Below, one piece after another: positions 16,386 to 25,911 of a stretch of DNA of 64,000 nt; position 1 is the stretch's first letter, and every line of letters starts with the position of its first letter. Location of the stretch: assembly GCA_016930535.1 (NCBI GenBank), contig JAFGGN010000055.1, forward strand, positions 29,511 through 93,510, read 5' to 3'. Origin of the DNA: a bacterium (GTDB lineage Bacteria > Zhuqueibacterota > QNDG01 > JAFGCO01). The position numbers and the translations under genes are program-made. The notes beneath the pieces were generated by a model that ran no database searches, was not told where the DNA came from, and saw nothing but the letters and a program-made list of their open reading frames with translations.

Positions 16386-16856
16386 ATGAATCAGATGAAG
16401 GATGTCAATGAAATCATATACAAGATTATCGGATCTTGTATGGAGGTCCATAAAACACTTGGACCCGGATTTCCCGTTGATACCTACAAAAAGGCCCTGG
16501 CAATCGAGTTTTCGGAACGGGAGCTGGCTTTCAATCAGGATATCCATGTGGAAGTATCGTACAAGGAAAATCTGATTGGCACACTCGATGTCGATTTCGT
16601 TGTCGGCGATGCAGTCATTGTCGCATTGCGAAGTCAGGAAGATCTGAAGGATATCGAGATTCAGCAGGTGCTCCGTTTTCTGCCGCTGACGCAAACCACG
16701 ATGGGTTTGCTGGTCAACTTTGGCAACATTAAAATTCAGTACAAGCGTATACTTCCCAGCCGTCAGGGCCGGGGTGAATTGCGCAAGGACCAGTCCATCG
16801 GTGTGGCGGCATACCGGGAAATGGGTAAGACCAGGGAAGCCAATCCCATTCTCTGA
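16386..16856 (+). CDS. GxxExxY family protein with degenerate motifs
   Basis: The 156-residue protein resembles the GxxExxY (PD-(D/E)XK-like) family in length and order: IIGSCMEVHKTLGPG, then a DVDFVV strand, then LLVNFG. Two signatures are damaged. The naming motif reads G28-F-P-V31-D-T-Y34, with Val in place of Glu. The nuclease-like core V-E-L-K reads V79-A-L-R82. It may therefore be a non-catalytic binding version. AAGGAGG eight bases before the ATG at 16386 is a strong ribosome site, so the gene is probably expressed. It follows coaX closely. Confidence 0.75.
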   Translation: MNQMKDVNEIIYKIIGSCMEVHKTLGPGFPVDTYKKALAIEFSERELAFNQDIHVEVSYKENLIGTLDVDFVVGDAVIVALRSQEDLKDIEIQQVLRFLPLTQTTMGLLVNFGNIKIQYKRILPSRQGRGELRKDQSIGVAAYREMGKTREANPIL

Positions 16857-17150
16857 TATGACCAATTCGCCGGGCTGATTTTATCTGTGCATAGGAACGT
16901 CTCGTCGGATGATCAGGTGACGACGACAGTGTGTGCGGAAAGCAGCCGGCCAACCGGTTCTGTCTGAAGGATCCGGAAGGTTCCTGTGAAAACGTGTTCC
17001 AGTAACATCTCCTTATTTAATGACCACCGTAATGATCCATATGAACGGGAAGCACGTGACGTCTGGTACGAAGGCAACTGACTGGGTGATGAATGGGCCG
17101 GTTACAGACGCCAACGGCTGCAGGACGACAGAGAAACGGGAAAGCGTGAT
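16857..17150. other. Intergenic region without recognised content
   Basis: About 294 bases between the GxxExxY gene and the TPM gene. I see no plausible reading frame, no strong hairpin with a T tract and no convincing promoter. Confidence 0.5.
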
Positions 17151-17897
17151 ATGAATGGATTGAAGAAGACAATTGTTGCCAAATTGAGCGTACTGCTGGT
17201 GTCTGCCGCAGTGTATGGCGGTCAATTCCCTGCTCCCAGGGGGTATGTCAACGATTTTGCCGGACTTATTTCCCCGAACTACAGAGACAAAATGGCCGAA
17301 CTTGCCGGAGAAGTGGAACAGAAAACCGGTGTTCAGATGGCCGTGGTCACGGTCAGGGATCTTGACGACATGTCTGTGGAGGAATACGCGGTGCGCCTTT
17401 TCAAGGAATGGGGCATCGGAAGCGGGCAACGGGATGACGGCATCCTGTTTCTCGTCTCTGTGAATGAACGGAAAATACGCATAGAGACAGGATACGGGCT
17501 CGAACCGGTCATCCCCGATGCAGTTGCCGGCAGGATACGCGACCAATACCTCGCTCCTCATTTTCAAAACGGCGAGTACGGCAAGGGATTTTATCTGGGC
17601 ATGATCGCTGCTGCTGAAAGGATCGCCAGGGAAAAGGGGGTGACGATTACGGGAGCGCGCCCGCCTGAACAGGGCAGACCGTATTCGCGCCGGAGAGGAA
17701 CCCGTAACTGTTTCCCGATCATCATCATCCTTTTCCTGATCATCGTGACCAGGGGACGCATTATTCCATGGCTGATTCTTGCCTCGTTTGGCGGCGGACG
17801 TGGCGGCGGGTATTCCGGAGGCGGAAGTTTTGGCGGTGGTTTCGGAGGATTTGGCGGCGGATCCAGCGGTGGCGGAGGCGCATCAGGCAGTTTTTAA
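17151..17897 (+). CDS. TPM-domain membrane protein (YgcG-like)
   Basis: The 248-residue protein has a signal peptide (about 1-24), a TPM domain (about 28-155; VNDFAGLISP, GQRDDGILFLVS, IRIETGYGLE), a membrane helix near 185-205 and a Gly/Ser-rich tail from about 213. TPM domains are linked to phosphatase-like or repair roles in thylakoids, and the bacterial role is unclear. Bacteria often place this family next to LemA, as here, where LemA is two genes downstream. Confidence 0.87.
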   Translation: MNGLKKTIVAKLSVLLVSAAVYGGQFPAPRGYVNDFAGLISPNYRDKMAELAGEVEQKTGVQMAVVTVRDLDDMSVEEYAVRLFKEWGIGSGQRDDGILFLVSVNERKIRIETGYGLEPVIPDAVAGRIRDQYLAPHFQNGEYGKGFYLGMIAAAERIAREKGVTITGARPPEQGRPYSRRRGTRNCFPIIIILFLIIVTRGRIIPWLILASFGGGRGGGYSGGGSFGGGFGGFGGGSSGGGGASGSF

Positions 17898-17924
17898 AAG
17901 AATATTGATTCCGGAGGAATGGAG

Positions 17925-18665
17925 ATGCAGGCATCAGAAAAACTGGCACGAATATGTCAGGCATTCAAAGAAGATATACGGGCGACGTTCGGCACGGACG
18001 TGGTTTCAATTATCCTTTACGGAAGTGCGGTCACGGAAGAATACCGGCCAGGAAAATCCGATGTGAATTTTCTGGTGGTTCTGACGGATCAGGGAATCGA
18101 CGCACTGGACTGTGTCCGGAACCGCATCGGAAAATGGAGGAAACATAAGATCGGCCTGCCGCTTTTCATGACGAGGTCCTATGTGCATCAGTCCATGGAC
18201 AGCTTTCCCATCGAATTTCTGAACATGCAGGCCGCCTATCATGTGCTTGACGGAGAAGACATTCTCTCCGATATACATCCGGATAAAAAGGACCTCCGGC
18301 TGCAGTGCGAAAGGGAATTGAAGGGAAAATTGCTCAAACTGAGGCAGGGTTATATATTGACCGGAGGCAAACCGGCTGCACTCCGATCACTGATTTCCGG
18401 TTCTGTCGTGACATTTGTCGCCATTTTCAAGGCACTTCTCATGCTGAGGGGTAAAACCGTACCGGTGAAAAAAGCGGAGGTGCTTCTGACTGCATGCGAT
18501 GAATTTACGGAAATAGACAGACCGCTTTTTGAGGAACTGCTGCATATCCGGAACGGCTCCGTGAAAAAATCGAAACCCGAGCTTGAATTACTGGTTAAAC
18601 AATATATTCGTTCAATTGCCAAACTCACGGATTCAGTGGATCAGATGGAGGCTGTAACAAAATGA
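17925..18665 (+). CDS. Nucleotidyltransferase-like protein with altered active site
   Basis: The 246-residue protein has a pol-beta-type nucleotidyltransferase N-terminal domain (LYGSAVTEEY, G33-S34) and a helical C-terminal half. The second motif, normally Asp-x-Asp, reads Asp46-Val-Asn48, so one metal ligand is replaced by Asn. The protein could be weakened or inactive. The ATG at 17925 lies seven bases after GGAGG, while the ATG at 17919 is too close to it. It lies between the TPM and LemA genes. Confidence 0.72.
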   Translation: MQASEKLARICQAFKEDIRATFGTDVVSIILYGSAVTEEYRPGKSDVNFLVVLTDQGIDALDCVRNRIGKWRKHKIGLPLFMTRSYVHQSMDSFPIEFLNMQAAYHVLDGEDILSDIHPDKKDLRLQCERELKGKLLKLRQGYILTGGKPAALRSLISGSVVTFVAIFKALLMLRGKTVPVKKAEVLLTACDEFTEIDRPLFEELLHIRNGSVKKSKPELELLVKQYIRSIAKLTDSVDQMEAVTK

Positions 18666-18709
18666 ATACAGAAAATAAGGCTTCGAAAACAAAAAGGGAG
18701 GAGCGCCGT

Positions 18710-19315
18710 ATGGGTTCTTCAGGTAAAATCGGTTGCGTCGTGCTGGCCGCGCTTGCGGCTCTTGCCGTGGTTCTGGTACTCGTATTTGTCGGCATAAGGA
18801 ACAATCTGGTCACCCTGGACGAAGAGGTCGGAGAGGCCTGGGCCCAGGTACAGAATGTTTATCAGAGACGATACGATCTGATTCCCAATCTCGTTGAAAC
18901 GGTCAAGGGTTATGCGTCCCACGAGCGTGAAACGCTTCAGGCCGTGATCGAAGCGCGTTCAAAGGTTGGAGGAATCACCCAGTTGAACAGCCAGGATCTG
19001 ACACCCGAAAATCTGGCACGCTTTCAGCAGGCCCAGGCTGGATTGAGCGGAGCTCTTCAGCGGCTCATGGTCGTAATCGAACGGTACCCGGACCTGAAAG
19101 CGAATCAGAATTTTCTCGCTCTGCAGGATGAACTGGCCGGGACAGAGAACAGAATTGCTGTTGAAAGACGGCGTTTCAATGAAAAAACCAGGATTTTTAA
19201 TTCAACCATCAGGAAAATTCCACAGACTTTTGTAGCCGGTATGCTGAGCATGACACCGAAGCCCTATTTTGAGGCGGATCAGCAGGCCCAGGCGGCGCCC
19301 AAGGTCGAATTCTGA
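18710..19315 (+). CDS. lemA: LemA family protein
   Basis: The 201-residue protein has one N-terminal membrane helix (about 7-27) followed by a long helical domain with family motifs RRYDLIPNLVETVKGYA and ERRRFNE. The bacterial function is poorly known. GGGAGGAG at 18696-18703 supports the ATG at 18710. An upstream ATG at 18662, overlapping the previous stop, would add a charged 16-residue tail and cannot be excluded. Confidence 0.88.
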   Translation: MGSSGKIGCVVLAALAALAVVLVLVFVGIRNNLVTLDEEVGEAWAQVQNVYQRRYDLIPNLVETVKGYASHERETLQAVIEARSKVGGITQLNSQDLTPENLARFQQAQAGLSGALQRLMVVIERYPDLKANQNFLALQDELAGTENRIAVERRRFNEKTRIFNSTIRKIPQTFVAGMLSMTPKPYFEADQQAQAAPKVEF

Positions 19316-19336
19316 TGCAGTCCATGGGGGAATGAC

Positions 19337-20929
19337 ATGCCGGCTGTTTTGCTCCTGGCGGTCAGCATGATCCTGCTCATGCTGGCGTACCGGATATATG
19401 GACAATTTCTCAACAGAATTTTCAGCGTTGATTCAGCCAGACCCACACCGGCCCATACACAGTATGACGGCGTGGATTATGTTCCGGCCAAATCATTTGT
19501 GTTGCTCGGACATCATTTTGCCAGTATTGCCGGGGCCGGCCCCATAGTCGGCCCCGTGCTTGCTGCTGTATTCGGATGGGGTCCGGTCTGGCTGTGGATT
19601 CTTTTTGGTGTGATTTTTATGGGCGGCGTGCATGATTTCAGCGCCATGATCGCATCGGTGCGGCATGAAGGCAAATCTGTCGGAGAACTGATTGACAAAT
19701 ATCTCGGCAAAACAGGGAAATTGCTATTTCTCATATTTACGTGGTTTATGCTGATATTAGTTATTGCTGTTTTTGCTGATGCAGTGGCAAAAATTTTTGT
19801 CAGTACGCCTGCTTCTGCAAGTTCGAGCATTCTTTTTATCCTCATTGCAGTTTTCTTTGGATTTGCCGTATACAGATTGCGCATGCACTTTTACTGGGCG
19901 TCCGTTGCCGGCGTGATCCTGCTTTTCGGGTGCGTCGTACTTGGAACCGTCATTCCTGTGGTCCTGCCTTATCAGATGTGGATCTTGCTCCTGTTTGCGT
20001 ATGTGTTTGTCGCAGCCGTGACCCCGGTGTGGATCCTGCTGCAGCCCAGGGATTATCTGAATTCATTCCTGCTCTATATGGTCATGATCGGGGGGCTTGC
20101 CGGAATCTTTTTTGCCAATCCCAAAATCGAATTGCCATTCTATACCACATTCCGCACAGAACTGGGCAGCCTTTTTCCAATTCTATTCGTGACAGTGGCT
20201 TGCGGGGCCATTTCAGGATTTCACAGCCTTGTGGCCTCCGGGACGACGGCCAAGCAGTTAAATGCCGAGTCCGATGCAAAGGTCATCGGATACGGGGGCA
20301 TGCTCATCGAGGCCGTGCTGGCACTTATTGCGCTGATCACGGCGGTTGTGCTCACAAAAGCTGATTACGGGCATTTCTTCGAACAGGGCGGCGGCGGAGC
20401 AATCGGTGTTTTTTCGAGCGGTATCGGCGGATTCATGAATAAAATCGGTATTCCCCTGAAAATGGGAACCACGTTTGCCGCACTGGCCATTTCAGCATTC
20501 GCATTGACCACGCTGGATACGGCCGCGCGCCTCGGACGGTTTGCATTTCAGGAGATTTTCGAAACCCTTCCGGTTCCTAAAGTTATGCATCAGAACCGGT
20601 TTTTGGGAACCTTTGTGACACTTGCTGCAGCGGGCGCTCTGGCCTTTTCACAATCTGGAAACATCCTGTGGCCGCTTTTCGGTTCTGCCAACCAGATGCT
20701 TGCCGCCATGGCGCTGCTTGCCATCACGGCATGGCTGGATCATCTTAAAATCCGGAATTATTTTGTCAGAATTCCCATGTTTTTCATGCTCATCGTCACC
20801 ATGATGGCACTGGGACAGCTCGTGATCAAAAACCTGTTATCCGGAAATTATCTTCTTTTTGGTGTCGGGATCTGCATGTTTACGGTCGGTCTGATCCTGA
20901 CAGGGCAGTCATTCAGGAAAAAGGATTGA
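19337..20929 (+). CDS. cstA: CstA family peptide/pyruvate transporter
   Basis: The 530-residue polytopic membrane protein has the carbon-starvation family core: PAKSFVLLGHHFASIAGAGPIVGP, GGVHDFSAMI, GFHSLVASGTTAKQLN and TTLDTAARLGRF. The family includes peptide and pyruvate carriers. It is shorter than E. coli CstA, matching the short group found in many anaerobes. It lies 21 bases after LemA. Confidence 0.9.
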   Translation: MPAVLLLAVSMILLMLAYRIYGQFLNRIFSVDSARPTPAHTQYDGVDYVPAKSFVLLGHHFASIAGAGPIVGPVLAAVFGWGPVWLWILFGVIFMGGVHDFSAMIASVRHEGKSVGELIDKYLGKTGKLLFLIFTWFMLILVIAVFADAVAKIFVSTPASASSSILFILIAVFFGFAVYRLRMHFYWASVAGVILLFGCVVLGTVIPVVLPYQMWILLLFAYVFVAAVTPVWILLQPRDYLNSFLLYMVMIGGLAGIFFANPKIELPFYTTFRTELGSLFPILFVTVACGAISGFHSLVASGTTAKQLNAESDAKVIGYGGMLIEAVLALIALITAVVLTKADYGHFFEQGGGGAIGVFSSGIGGFMNKIGIPLKMGTTFAALAISAFALTTLDTAARLGRFAFQEIFETLPVPKVMHQNRFLGTFVTLAAAGALAFSQSGNILWPLFGSANQMLAAMALLAITAWLDHLKIRNYFVRIPMFFMLIVTMMALGQLVIKNLLSGNYLLFGVGICMFTVGLILTGQSFRKKD

Positions 20930-20944
20930 TTGATCTCCGAATAA

Positions 20945-21958
20945 TCAGGTCAGGATATCCTGCATTCTGTGAAGTTCCCGTTCGGCTTCTTCTGTCAAAT
21001 CGGCCAGCATTTTTCTGATGGGTTTGATTTCCTGTGCCAGCCCGACGCTTTGACCGGCCATCAGCGAACCTTTTTCAATATCGCCATCGATCGCGGCGCG
21101 ACGCAAGGCGCCCACCCAGTAGCGCTCTACTTCGAACTGTGCTTCTTCCTGTGAAATCTCGCCCCGTTTTCTTGACTGGATCAGGCGCATCTGCAGATCC
21201 GAAAACTGGTCCATTCCTTTGTTGCGCAATGCACGCACGGCCACCACATGCAGTTCGGATCCGATTTGAGGTGTCGCAATGGCATCACGTGCACGGGCAC
21301 GTATAAAGGCTTCTTTGAAATTGGGATGCACATTGCATTCATCGGTCAATACAAAATGCGTACCCAGCTGTACACCCACAGCGCCCATGAGAAGCAGATG
21401 GGGAATGATCCGGCCGGTTCCGATCCCGCCGGCCACAAAAACGGGAACATTCTGAACCTGAAACAGAACCTGCTGCAGCAGGATGATCAATGAAACATGT
21501 CCGATATGGCCCCCGGCTTCACTGCCCTCAAGCATCAATGCATCGGCGCCGCGGTCAATCAGGCGTTTTGCAATGGATTCGTTTGAAGCAAAACACAGGA
21601 CCTTCGCTCCGGATGCCCTTGCCTGTTGTATATCGGACACTTTGGGAATTCCGCCTGCGAAAACAATGAACGGGACTTCCTGTGCAGAAACCATCTCGAG
21701 CTGTTTTTTAAAATTGGGGGCGATTGTAATCAGATTCACGGCAAACGGTTTGTCGGTCAGCTGCCTTGTTTTAACGATTTCCTGAACGAGTTGAGCCGGA
21801 TCCATGTTGCCGCCCGCAAGACAGCCAAAGGCACCTGCATTGGATACGGTAGAGACAAGACCGCTTTCGGAAATCCATGTCATGGCACCGCACATCACCG
21901 GGATATCGACACCGAGAAACTGTTTTCCCTTCGACCATAAATCCTGAAGTGTTTTCAT
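20945..21958 (-). CDS. NAD(P)H-dependent flavin oxidoreductase (nitronate monooxygenase / FabK family)
   Basis: The 337-residue TIM-barrel flavoprotein has the FMN-binding motif LEGSEAGGHIG, FVAGGIGTGR and GAVGVQLGTHFVLT. Both nitronate monooxygenases and enoyl-ACP reductase FabK carry these motifs, and I cannot separate them by eye. The gene is alone on the minus strand, converging with cstA and divergent from citrate synthase. A 7-bp GC hairpin (22000-22021) lies in its leader. Confidence 0.85.
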   Translation of the reverse strand: MKTLQDLWSKGKQFLGVDIPVMCGAMTWISESGLVSTVSNAGAFGCLAGGNMDPAQLVQEIVKTRQLTDKPFAVNLITIAPNFKKQLEMVSAQEVPFIVFAGGIPKVSDIQQARASGAKVLCFASNESIAKRLIDRGADALMLEGSEAGGHIGHVSLIILLQQVLFQVQNVPVFVAGGIGTGRIIPHLLLMGAVGVQLGTHFVLTDECNVHPNFKEAFIRARARDAIATPQIGSELHVVAVRALRNKGMDQFSDLQMRLIQSRKRGEISQEEAQFEVERYWVGALRRAAIDGDIEKGSLMAGQSVGLAQEIKPIRKMLADLTEEAERELHRMQDILT

Positions 21959-22225
21959 AGAAATCCCTTCTGTTTCTTGAATCTGAACAGCGGGCGTATT
22001 CCCCGCTGCCTGCGGCGGGGAGATTCAATCTCCCGATCGGCTGCCATGATAATTTATTGAAAATTATCCGATAATTCAAGACGAAGTTCATTTTTGCAAC
22101 ATTTTGAGATACACGGTTTTAAGGCAGATGGCGGAATGGTTCATGAAAGGTTTGGTGATGTTGAATATTTTTCATTTCATTGAATATATTGTCCATATAT
22201 ATTAGGTAGAACATCAAGATCCGTA
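21959..22225. other. Divergent intergenic region
   Basis: No gene is visible between the flavoprotein start and the citrate synthase promoter. The only structure seen is the stem TCCCCGC/GCGGGGA at 22000-22021, with an eight-base loop. Confidence 0.5.
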
Positions 22226-22254
22226 TTGACATTTTTCTGCGAATAATGTATATT
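22226..22254 (+). promoter_or_regulatory. Strong sigma70-like promoter of citrate synthase
   Basis: TTGACA at 22226-22231, exactly 17 bases, then TATATT at 22249-22254. The leader to the ATG at 22362 is about 100 bases. Confidence 0.72.
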
Positions 22255-22361
22255 GATAATTAGTTTTGGGTAAAAAGGGCTACGGCTTCACAGCTGAATA
22301 TGGTCGGCCCGTCCAGGTCGAATGTAATTAGGTTGCAGCAGAATTAATTAAAGGACAATTC

Positions 22362-23639
22362 ATGTCTCTCATAGTAGAAAAACTGTCAGAACTGCTGAAT
22401 AAAAACAAATCAGAAATTAAGCAATTATGCAGGAAGCATGGGGATAAAACAGTTTCGGAAGTCACTGTCAACCAGTTGTTCGGCGGTACCCGTGGTGTCA
22501 AAACCATGATATGCGACACATCTGAAGTCGATCCCAACAGCGGATTGATCATCAGGGGAACTCCCATCCTGGATCTGGTCGACCGTCTGCCTGAAGAAAT
22601 TTTTTATCTTTTACTGACAGGCCAGCTTCCGGATCAGGAAGCGCTCAGCGACCTGCAGAATCAGCTTCGGGAACGGAGGGAAGTACCGGAGTATGTGTGG
22701 AACGTGCTCGATGCCATGAGTCATGATGCGCATCCCATGACCATGCTCAGTACGGCCATCCTTGTCATGCAGCGTGATTCGGAATTCGCAAGAAAATACC
22801 GGGAAGGAATTCAAAAGAGTGATTACTGGAAGCCGGCCCTTGAAGATGCGCTCCGGATGATTGCAAGACTGCCGACCATATCCGCGTGGATTTACCGCAA
22901 ACGCTTCAATAAGGGCCCCAGAATACAGCCTGTTCAGGATCTGGACTGGGCCGGGAATTTTGCGGCCATGCTGGGAATTGAGGATCCCTCAGGCACGTTC
23001 GCGGATCTGATGCGACTGTATATGAACATTCATTGCGACCATGAGGGAGGCAATGTCAGCGCGCATACATGCCGTCTGGTTTCATCCGCTCTTTCGGATC
23101 CGTTTTATGCGGTTTCAGCCGGTCTGAACGGTCTGTCCGGACCCTTGCACGGCCTTGCCAATCAGGAATGCCTGAGATTCGTTCTCAAACTGAAAGATAA
23201 ATACAAGGGCGTCCCTGACAGGGAACAGCTCGTCGAATTTGCCTGGCAAACCCTGAATTCCGGCAAGGTGATTCCGGGTTACGGGCATGCTGTATTACGG
23301 GTCACGGATCCCCGGTTCATTGCTTTCCGGAATTTCGGTTTAAAAGTCTGTCCGGATTCGGATGTCTACAAAATAGTGGAACTGCTGTATTCGGTTATTC
23401 CGGACGTATTAAAGGAGCACGGACATGCCAAAAATCCGTATCCCAATGTGGATGCGGGCTCGGGTGCATTGCTGTATCATTACGGAATTCAGGAATTCGA
23501 CTATTATACGGTCCTGTTCGGTACGTCCCGAGTCCTGGGTTTTCTGTCTCAGATCATCCTCAGCAGGGGACTGGGAGAACCGATTGAAAGACCCAAATCC
23601 GTACCTGTGAGATGGGTGAAATCCTTTGTTCAGACATAA
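22362..23639 (+). CDS. gltA: Citrate synthase, mitochondrial-like type
   Basis: The enzyme condenses oxaloacetate with acetyl-CoA. At 425 residues, with MNIHCDHEGGNVSAHT (substrate His), GLSGPLHGLAN, IPGYGHAVLR and NVDAGSGALLY (catalytic Asp), it resembles the eukaryotic-type enzymes also found in some deltaproteobacteria, not the NADH-regulated enterobacterial form. The active-site residues are intact. It is a single-gene unit between its promoter and a strong terminator. Confidence 0.94.
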   Translation: MSLIVEKLSELLNKNKSEIKQLCRKHGDKTVSEVTVNQLFGGTRGVKTMICDTSEVDPNSGLIIRGTPILDLVDRLPEEIFYLLLTGQLPDQEALSDLQNQLRERREVPEYVWNVLDAMSHDAHPMTMLSTAILVMQRDSEFARKYREGIQKSDYWKPALEDALRMIARLPTISAWIYRKRFNKGPRIQPVQDLDWAGNFAAMLGIEDPSGTFADLMRLYMNIHCDHEGGNVSAHTCRLVSSALSDPFYAVSAGLNGLSGPLHGLANQECLRFVLKLKDKYKGVPDREQLVEFAWQTLNSGKVIPGYGHAVLRVTDPRFIAFRNFGLKVCPDSDVYKIVELLYSVIPDVLKEHGHAKNPYPNVDAGSGALLYHYGIQEFDYYTVLFGTSRVLGFLSQIILSRGLGEPIERPKSVPVRWVKSFVQT

Positions 23640-23665
23640 ACTCTCTGATAACTTTTGTGTTTTTC

Positions 23666-23698
23666 AAAGCCCTGCATCAACTTGCAGGGCTTTTTTTT
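23666..23698 (+). terminator. Intrinsic terminator of citrate synthase
   Basis: The stem AAAGCCCTGCA/TGCAGGGCTTT (11 bp) with a six-base loop runs into a tract of eight T residues. Confidence 0.92.
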
Positions 23699-23708
23699 AA
23701 AAAACATA

Positions 23709-23737
23709 TTGACAAATTGTAACAATTGAATTATATT
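23709..23737 (+). promoter_or_regulatory. Promoter of the TetR-efflux operon
   Basis: TTGACA at 23709-23714, 17 bases, then TATATT at 23732-23737, about 65 bases before the TetR start. Confidence 0.7.
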
Positions 23738-23747
23738 TGCGTACATA

Positions 23748-23766
23748 AAATGACTATAAGTCATTT
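23748..23766 (+). promoter_or_regulatory. Probable TetR auto-operator
   Basis: A perfect inverted repeat AAATGACT-ATA-AGTCATTT lies just after the -10 element, over the expected transcription start. Its size and place fit a TetR-type dimer site that blocks transcription of the regulator and the efflux genes behind it. Confidence 0.6.
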
Positions 23767-23802
23767 AATAAATTAAATTCAAATAAATGACGGATATTTA
23801 CT

Positions 23803-24444
23803 ATGGGTATTCAGGAAAGACGTGAGCGGGAAAAAATTCAGCGGCAGCAGGATATCCTCGATGCAGCAGAAAAGGTGTTTTTCAGCAAGGGATTGTCTGA
23901 AGCAACCATGGACGATGTCGCATCCGAGGCGGAACTGAGCAAGGGAACCCTGTATCTGTATTTTAAAAGCAAGGAAGACATGTACCTTGCCATTACAAGC
24001 CGCGGCCTGATTATACTGGAAGGAATGTTCAGGCAGGCTGTCGGAAAACATGAACGCGGCCTGGATCAGGTCCTGATCCTGGGACAGGCGTTTTATGAAT
24101 TTTCACTCAAATATCCCGATTATTTCAATGCGCTGACCTATTATGAACTCAAGGACCTGGCTCATGAGGAAAATAACGAAATTGTCCGGGAATGTTCATG
24201 CAACGGACAGCAGGTTCTGGCCCTTCTGATTCAGGCTATTCAGAAAGGGATAGACGACGGGTCGATCAGACCGGATGTGGATCCCGGCCGCATGGCGCTC
24301 AGCATGTGGGGCATGTCTTCAGGCATCATTCAGCTGGTCATGCTGAAGGGCAAACATCTGGCCGAAGACCATGGTTTTACCATGGAGGGCCTTGTGGAAG
24401 AGAGTTATCAGGTTTTCCTGTGTGCGCTCGAAAACAAACAATGA
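23803..24444 (+). CDS. TetR family regulator
   Basis: The 213-residue protein has a TetR helix-turn-helix near residues 15-60 (ILDAAEKVFFSKGLSEATMDDVA, with LSKGTLYLYFKSKEDMY) and a helical ligand domain. It is the first gene of a TetR-TolC-adaptor-RND cluster, so it probably represses drug or metabolite efflux and its own promoter until a ligand binds. Confidence 0.9.
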   Translation: MGIQERREREKIQRQQDILDAAEKVFFSKGLSEATMDDVASEAELSKGTLYLYFKSKEDMYLAITSRGLIILEGMFRQAVGKHERGLDQVLILGQAFYEFSLKYPDYFNALTYYELKDLAHEENNEIVRECSCNGQQVLALLIQAIQKGIDDGSIRPDVDPGRMALSMWGMSSGIIQLVMLKGKHLAEDHGFTMEGLVEESYQVFLCALENKQ

Positions 24445-24463
24445 GGGTTGACGGAGGAAAAGT

Positions 24464-25846
24464 ATGCGTTGTTACGGTTTAGTTTTTTTGATATTGTCCG
24501 GCATTCTGACAGCGGCCGGTCCGGATCCTGTGCTGGACAATTACATTCAACTGGCGGTGGAAAACAATCTGGCCCTGAAACAGAAGGAATTTTCGCTGAA
24601 AGAAAGCACTGCGGCTTTAAAAGAAGCAAGGGGCATGTATCTGCCGTCCGTTGGCATTGAAGCAAGATATTCGCGGGCCGGAGGAGGCAGGGAGATTTCC
24701 ATCCCCGTCGGCGACCTGATGAATCCGGTTTATGGCGTGCTGAAGGATCTTTACAGCAGGCATGAAATTTCCGTCGATTTTCCGGATCTGCCCAACATGT
24801 CGGAACCGTTTCTCCGCGAGAAGGAGCATGAAACCAAATTGCGCGTGATCCAGCCGCTGTTTCAGCCGGCCATTCATTACAATGCGCAGATCAGGCGGGA
24901 GCTCAGGGACATTCAGGCAGCCGAAAAAAATATTTTTACGAGGGCCCTGATAGCCGATGTCAAAACCGCCTATTACAATGTCATGAAGACACGGCAAATC
25001 GTGATCCTGCTTTCTGAAACCGCGGACCTGCTCGAAGAAAATGTCCGTGTGAGTCAGAGTCTTTTCAGGAACGACATGGTCACCCAGGCCGTTGTCTTCA
25101 GGTCCGAAGCGGAGCTGCATGCGTTCAGACAGATGCAGGCCGAGACGGAACAATATGCGGAAATGGCGCGGGCCTATTTCAATTTTCTTCTGAACCGTCC
25201 GATGGACTCCGGGATTGAAATCACGGATCATGGACTTGCCGGTGCCATCGTTCCGGTCACGCTCGAGGAAGGACAGACCAGGGCCCTCAATCAAAGGGAG
25301 GAACTGATACAGTTAGAGGATGCGCTGGCCATTACGGATCATCAGGTCAATATGAACCGGTCACGGTTTTTACCCGGCGTATCCGCCGTGATCGACTACG
25401 GTTATCAGGGTGCAGAGTACGAATTCAGTAAAAAGGACGATTACTGGATGGCCAATCTGGTTGCTTCCTGGAACCTGTTCGACGGTTTTCAGGATAAATA
25501 CCGGATCGATCAGGCCCGGTTCAGGAAGAAGCAGGCACAGACCCAGCTGGAGGAAGTGCAGCAGAAGATACGGCTACAGGTTCTGGACTGTTATCATGGA
25601 TTGAATGTGGCCCTTAAGAACATCGACACCGGTGATTCCAGGAAAAAAGCGGCTCAGAAATCCTTTCAAATAGTGCAGCGGCAGTACAAGGAAGGAATGT
25701 CCTCACTGATCGAGTATATCGATGCCCGGAACACCTGGTCGCGGGCCGAAGTCGATGCGATTACGGCGATTTATGAGTATTACATTCAATTGGCGGAATA
25801 CGAGAAAGTGACCGCCGATTTTCCGCTGCAGGAACTGGATAATTAG
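24464..25846 (+). CDS. TolC family outer-membrane efflux protein
   Basis: The 460-residue protein has a signal peptide (about 1-18) and two outer-membrane-efflux repeats with long coiled-coil helices and Asn/Leu-rich ends (LAVENNLALKQKE, EYIDARNTW). It should form the outer-membrane channel for the adaptor and pump encoded next. GGAGG before the ATG is well spaced. Confidence 0.9.
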   Translation: MRCYGLVFLILSGILTAAGPDPVLDNYIQLAVENNLALKQKEFSLKESTAALKEARGMYLPSVGIEARYSRAGGGREISIPVGDLMNPVYGVLKDLYSRHEISVDFPDLPNMSEPFLREKEHETKLRVIQPLFQPAIHYNAQIRRELRDIQAAEKNIFTRALIADVKTAYYNVMKTRQIVILLSETADLLEENVRVSQSLFRNDMVTQAVVFRSEAELHAFRQMQAETEQYAEMARAYFNFLLNRPMDSGIEITDHGLAGAIVPVTLEEGQTRALNQREELIQLEDALAITDHQVNMNRSRFLPGVSAVIDYGYQGAEYEFSKKDDYWMANLVASWNLFDGFQDKYRIDQARFRKKQAQTQLEEVQQKIRLQVLDCYHGLNVALKNIDTGDSRKKAAQKSFQIVQRQYKEGMSSLIEYIDARNTWSRAEVDAITAIYEYYIQLAEYEKVTADFPLQELDN

Positions 25847-25911
25847 AAACCGGAAGACGGTCCTCTACGAAAGCCGGATCCGGAGAACCAAAAAATTTGG
25901 AGATAAAAGTG

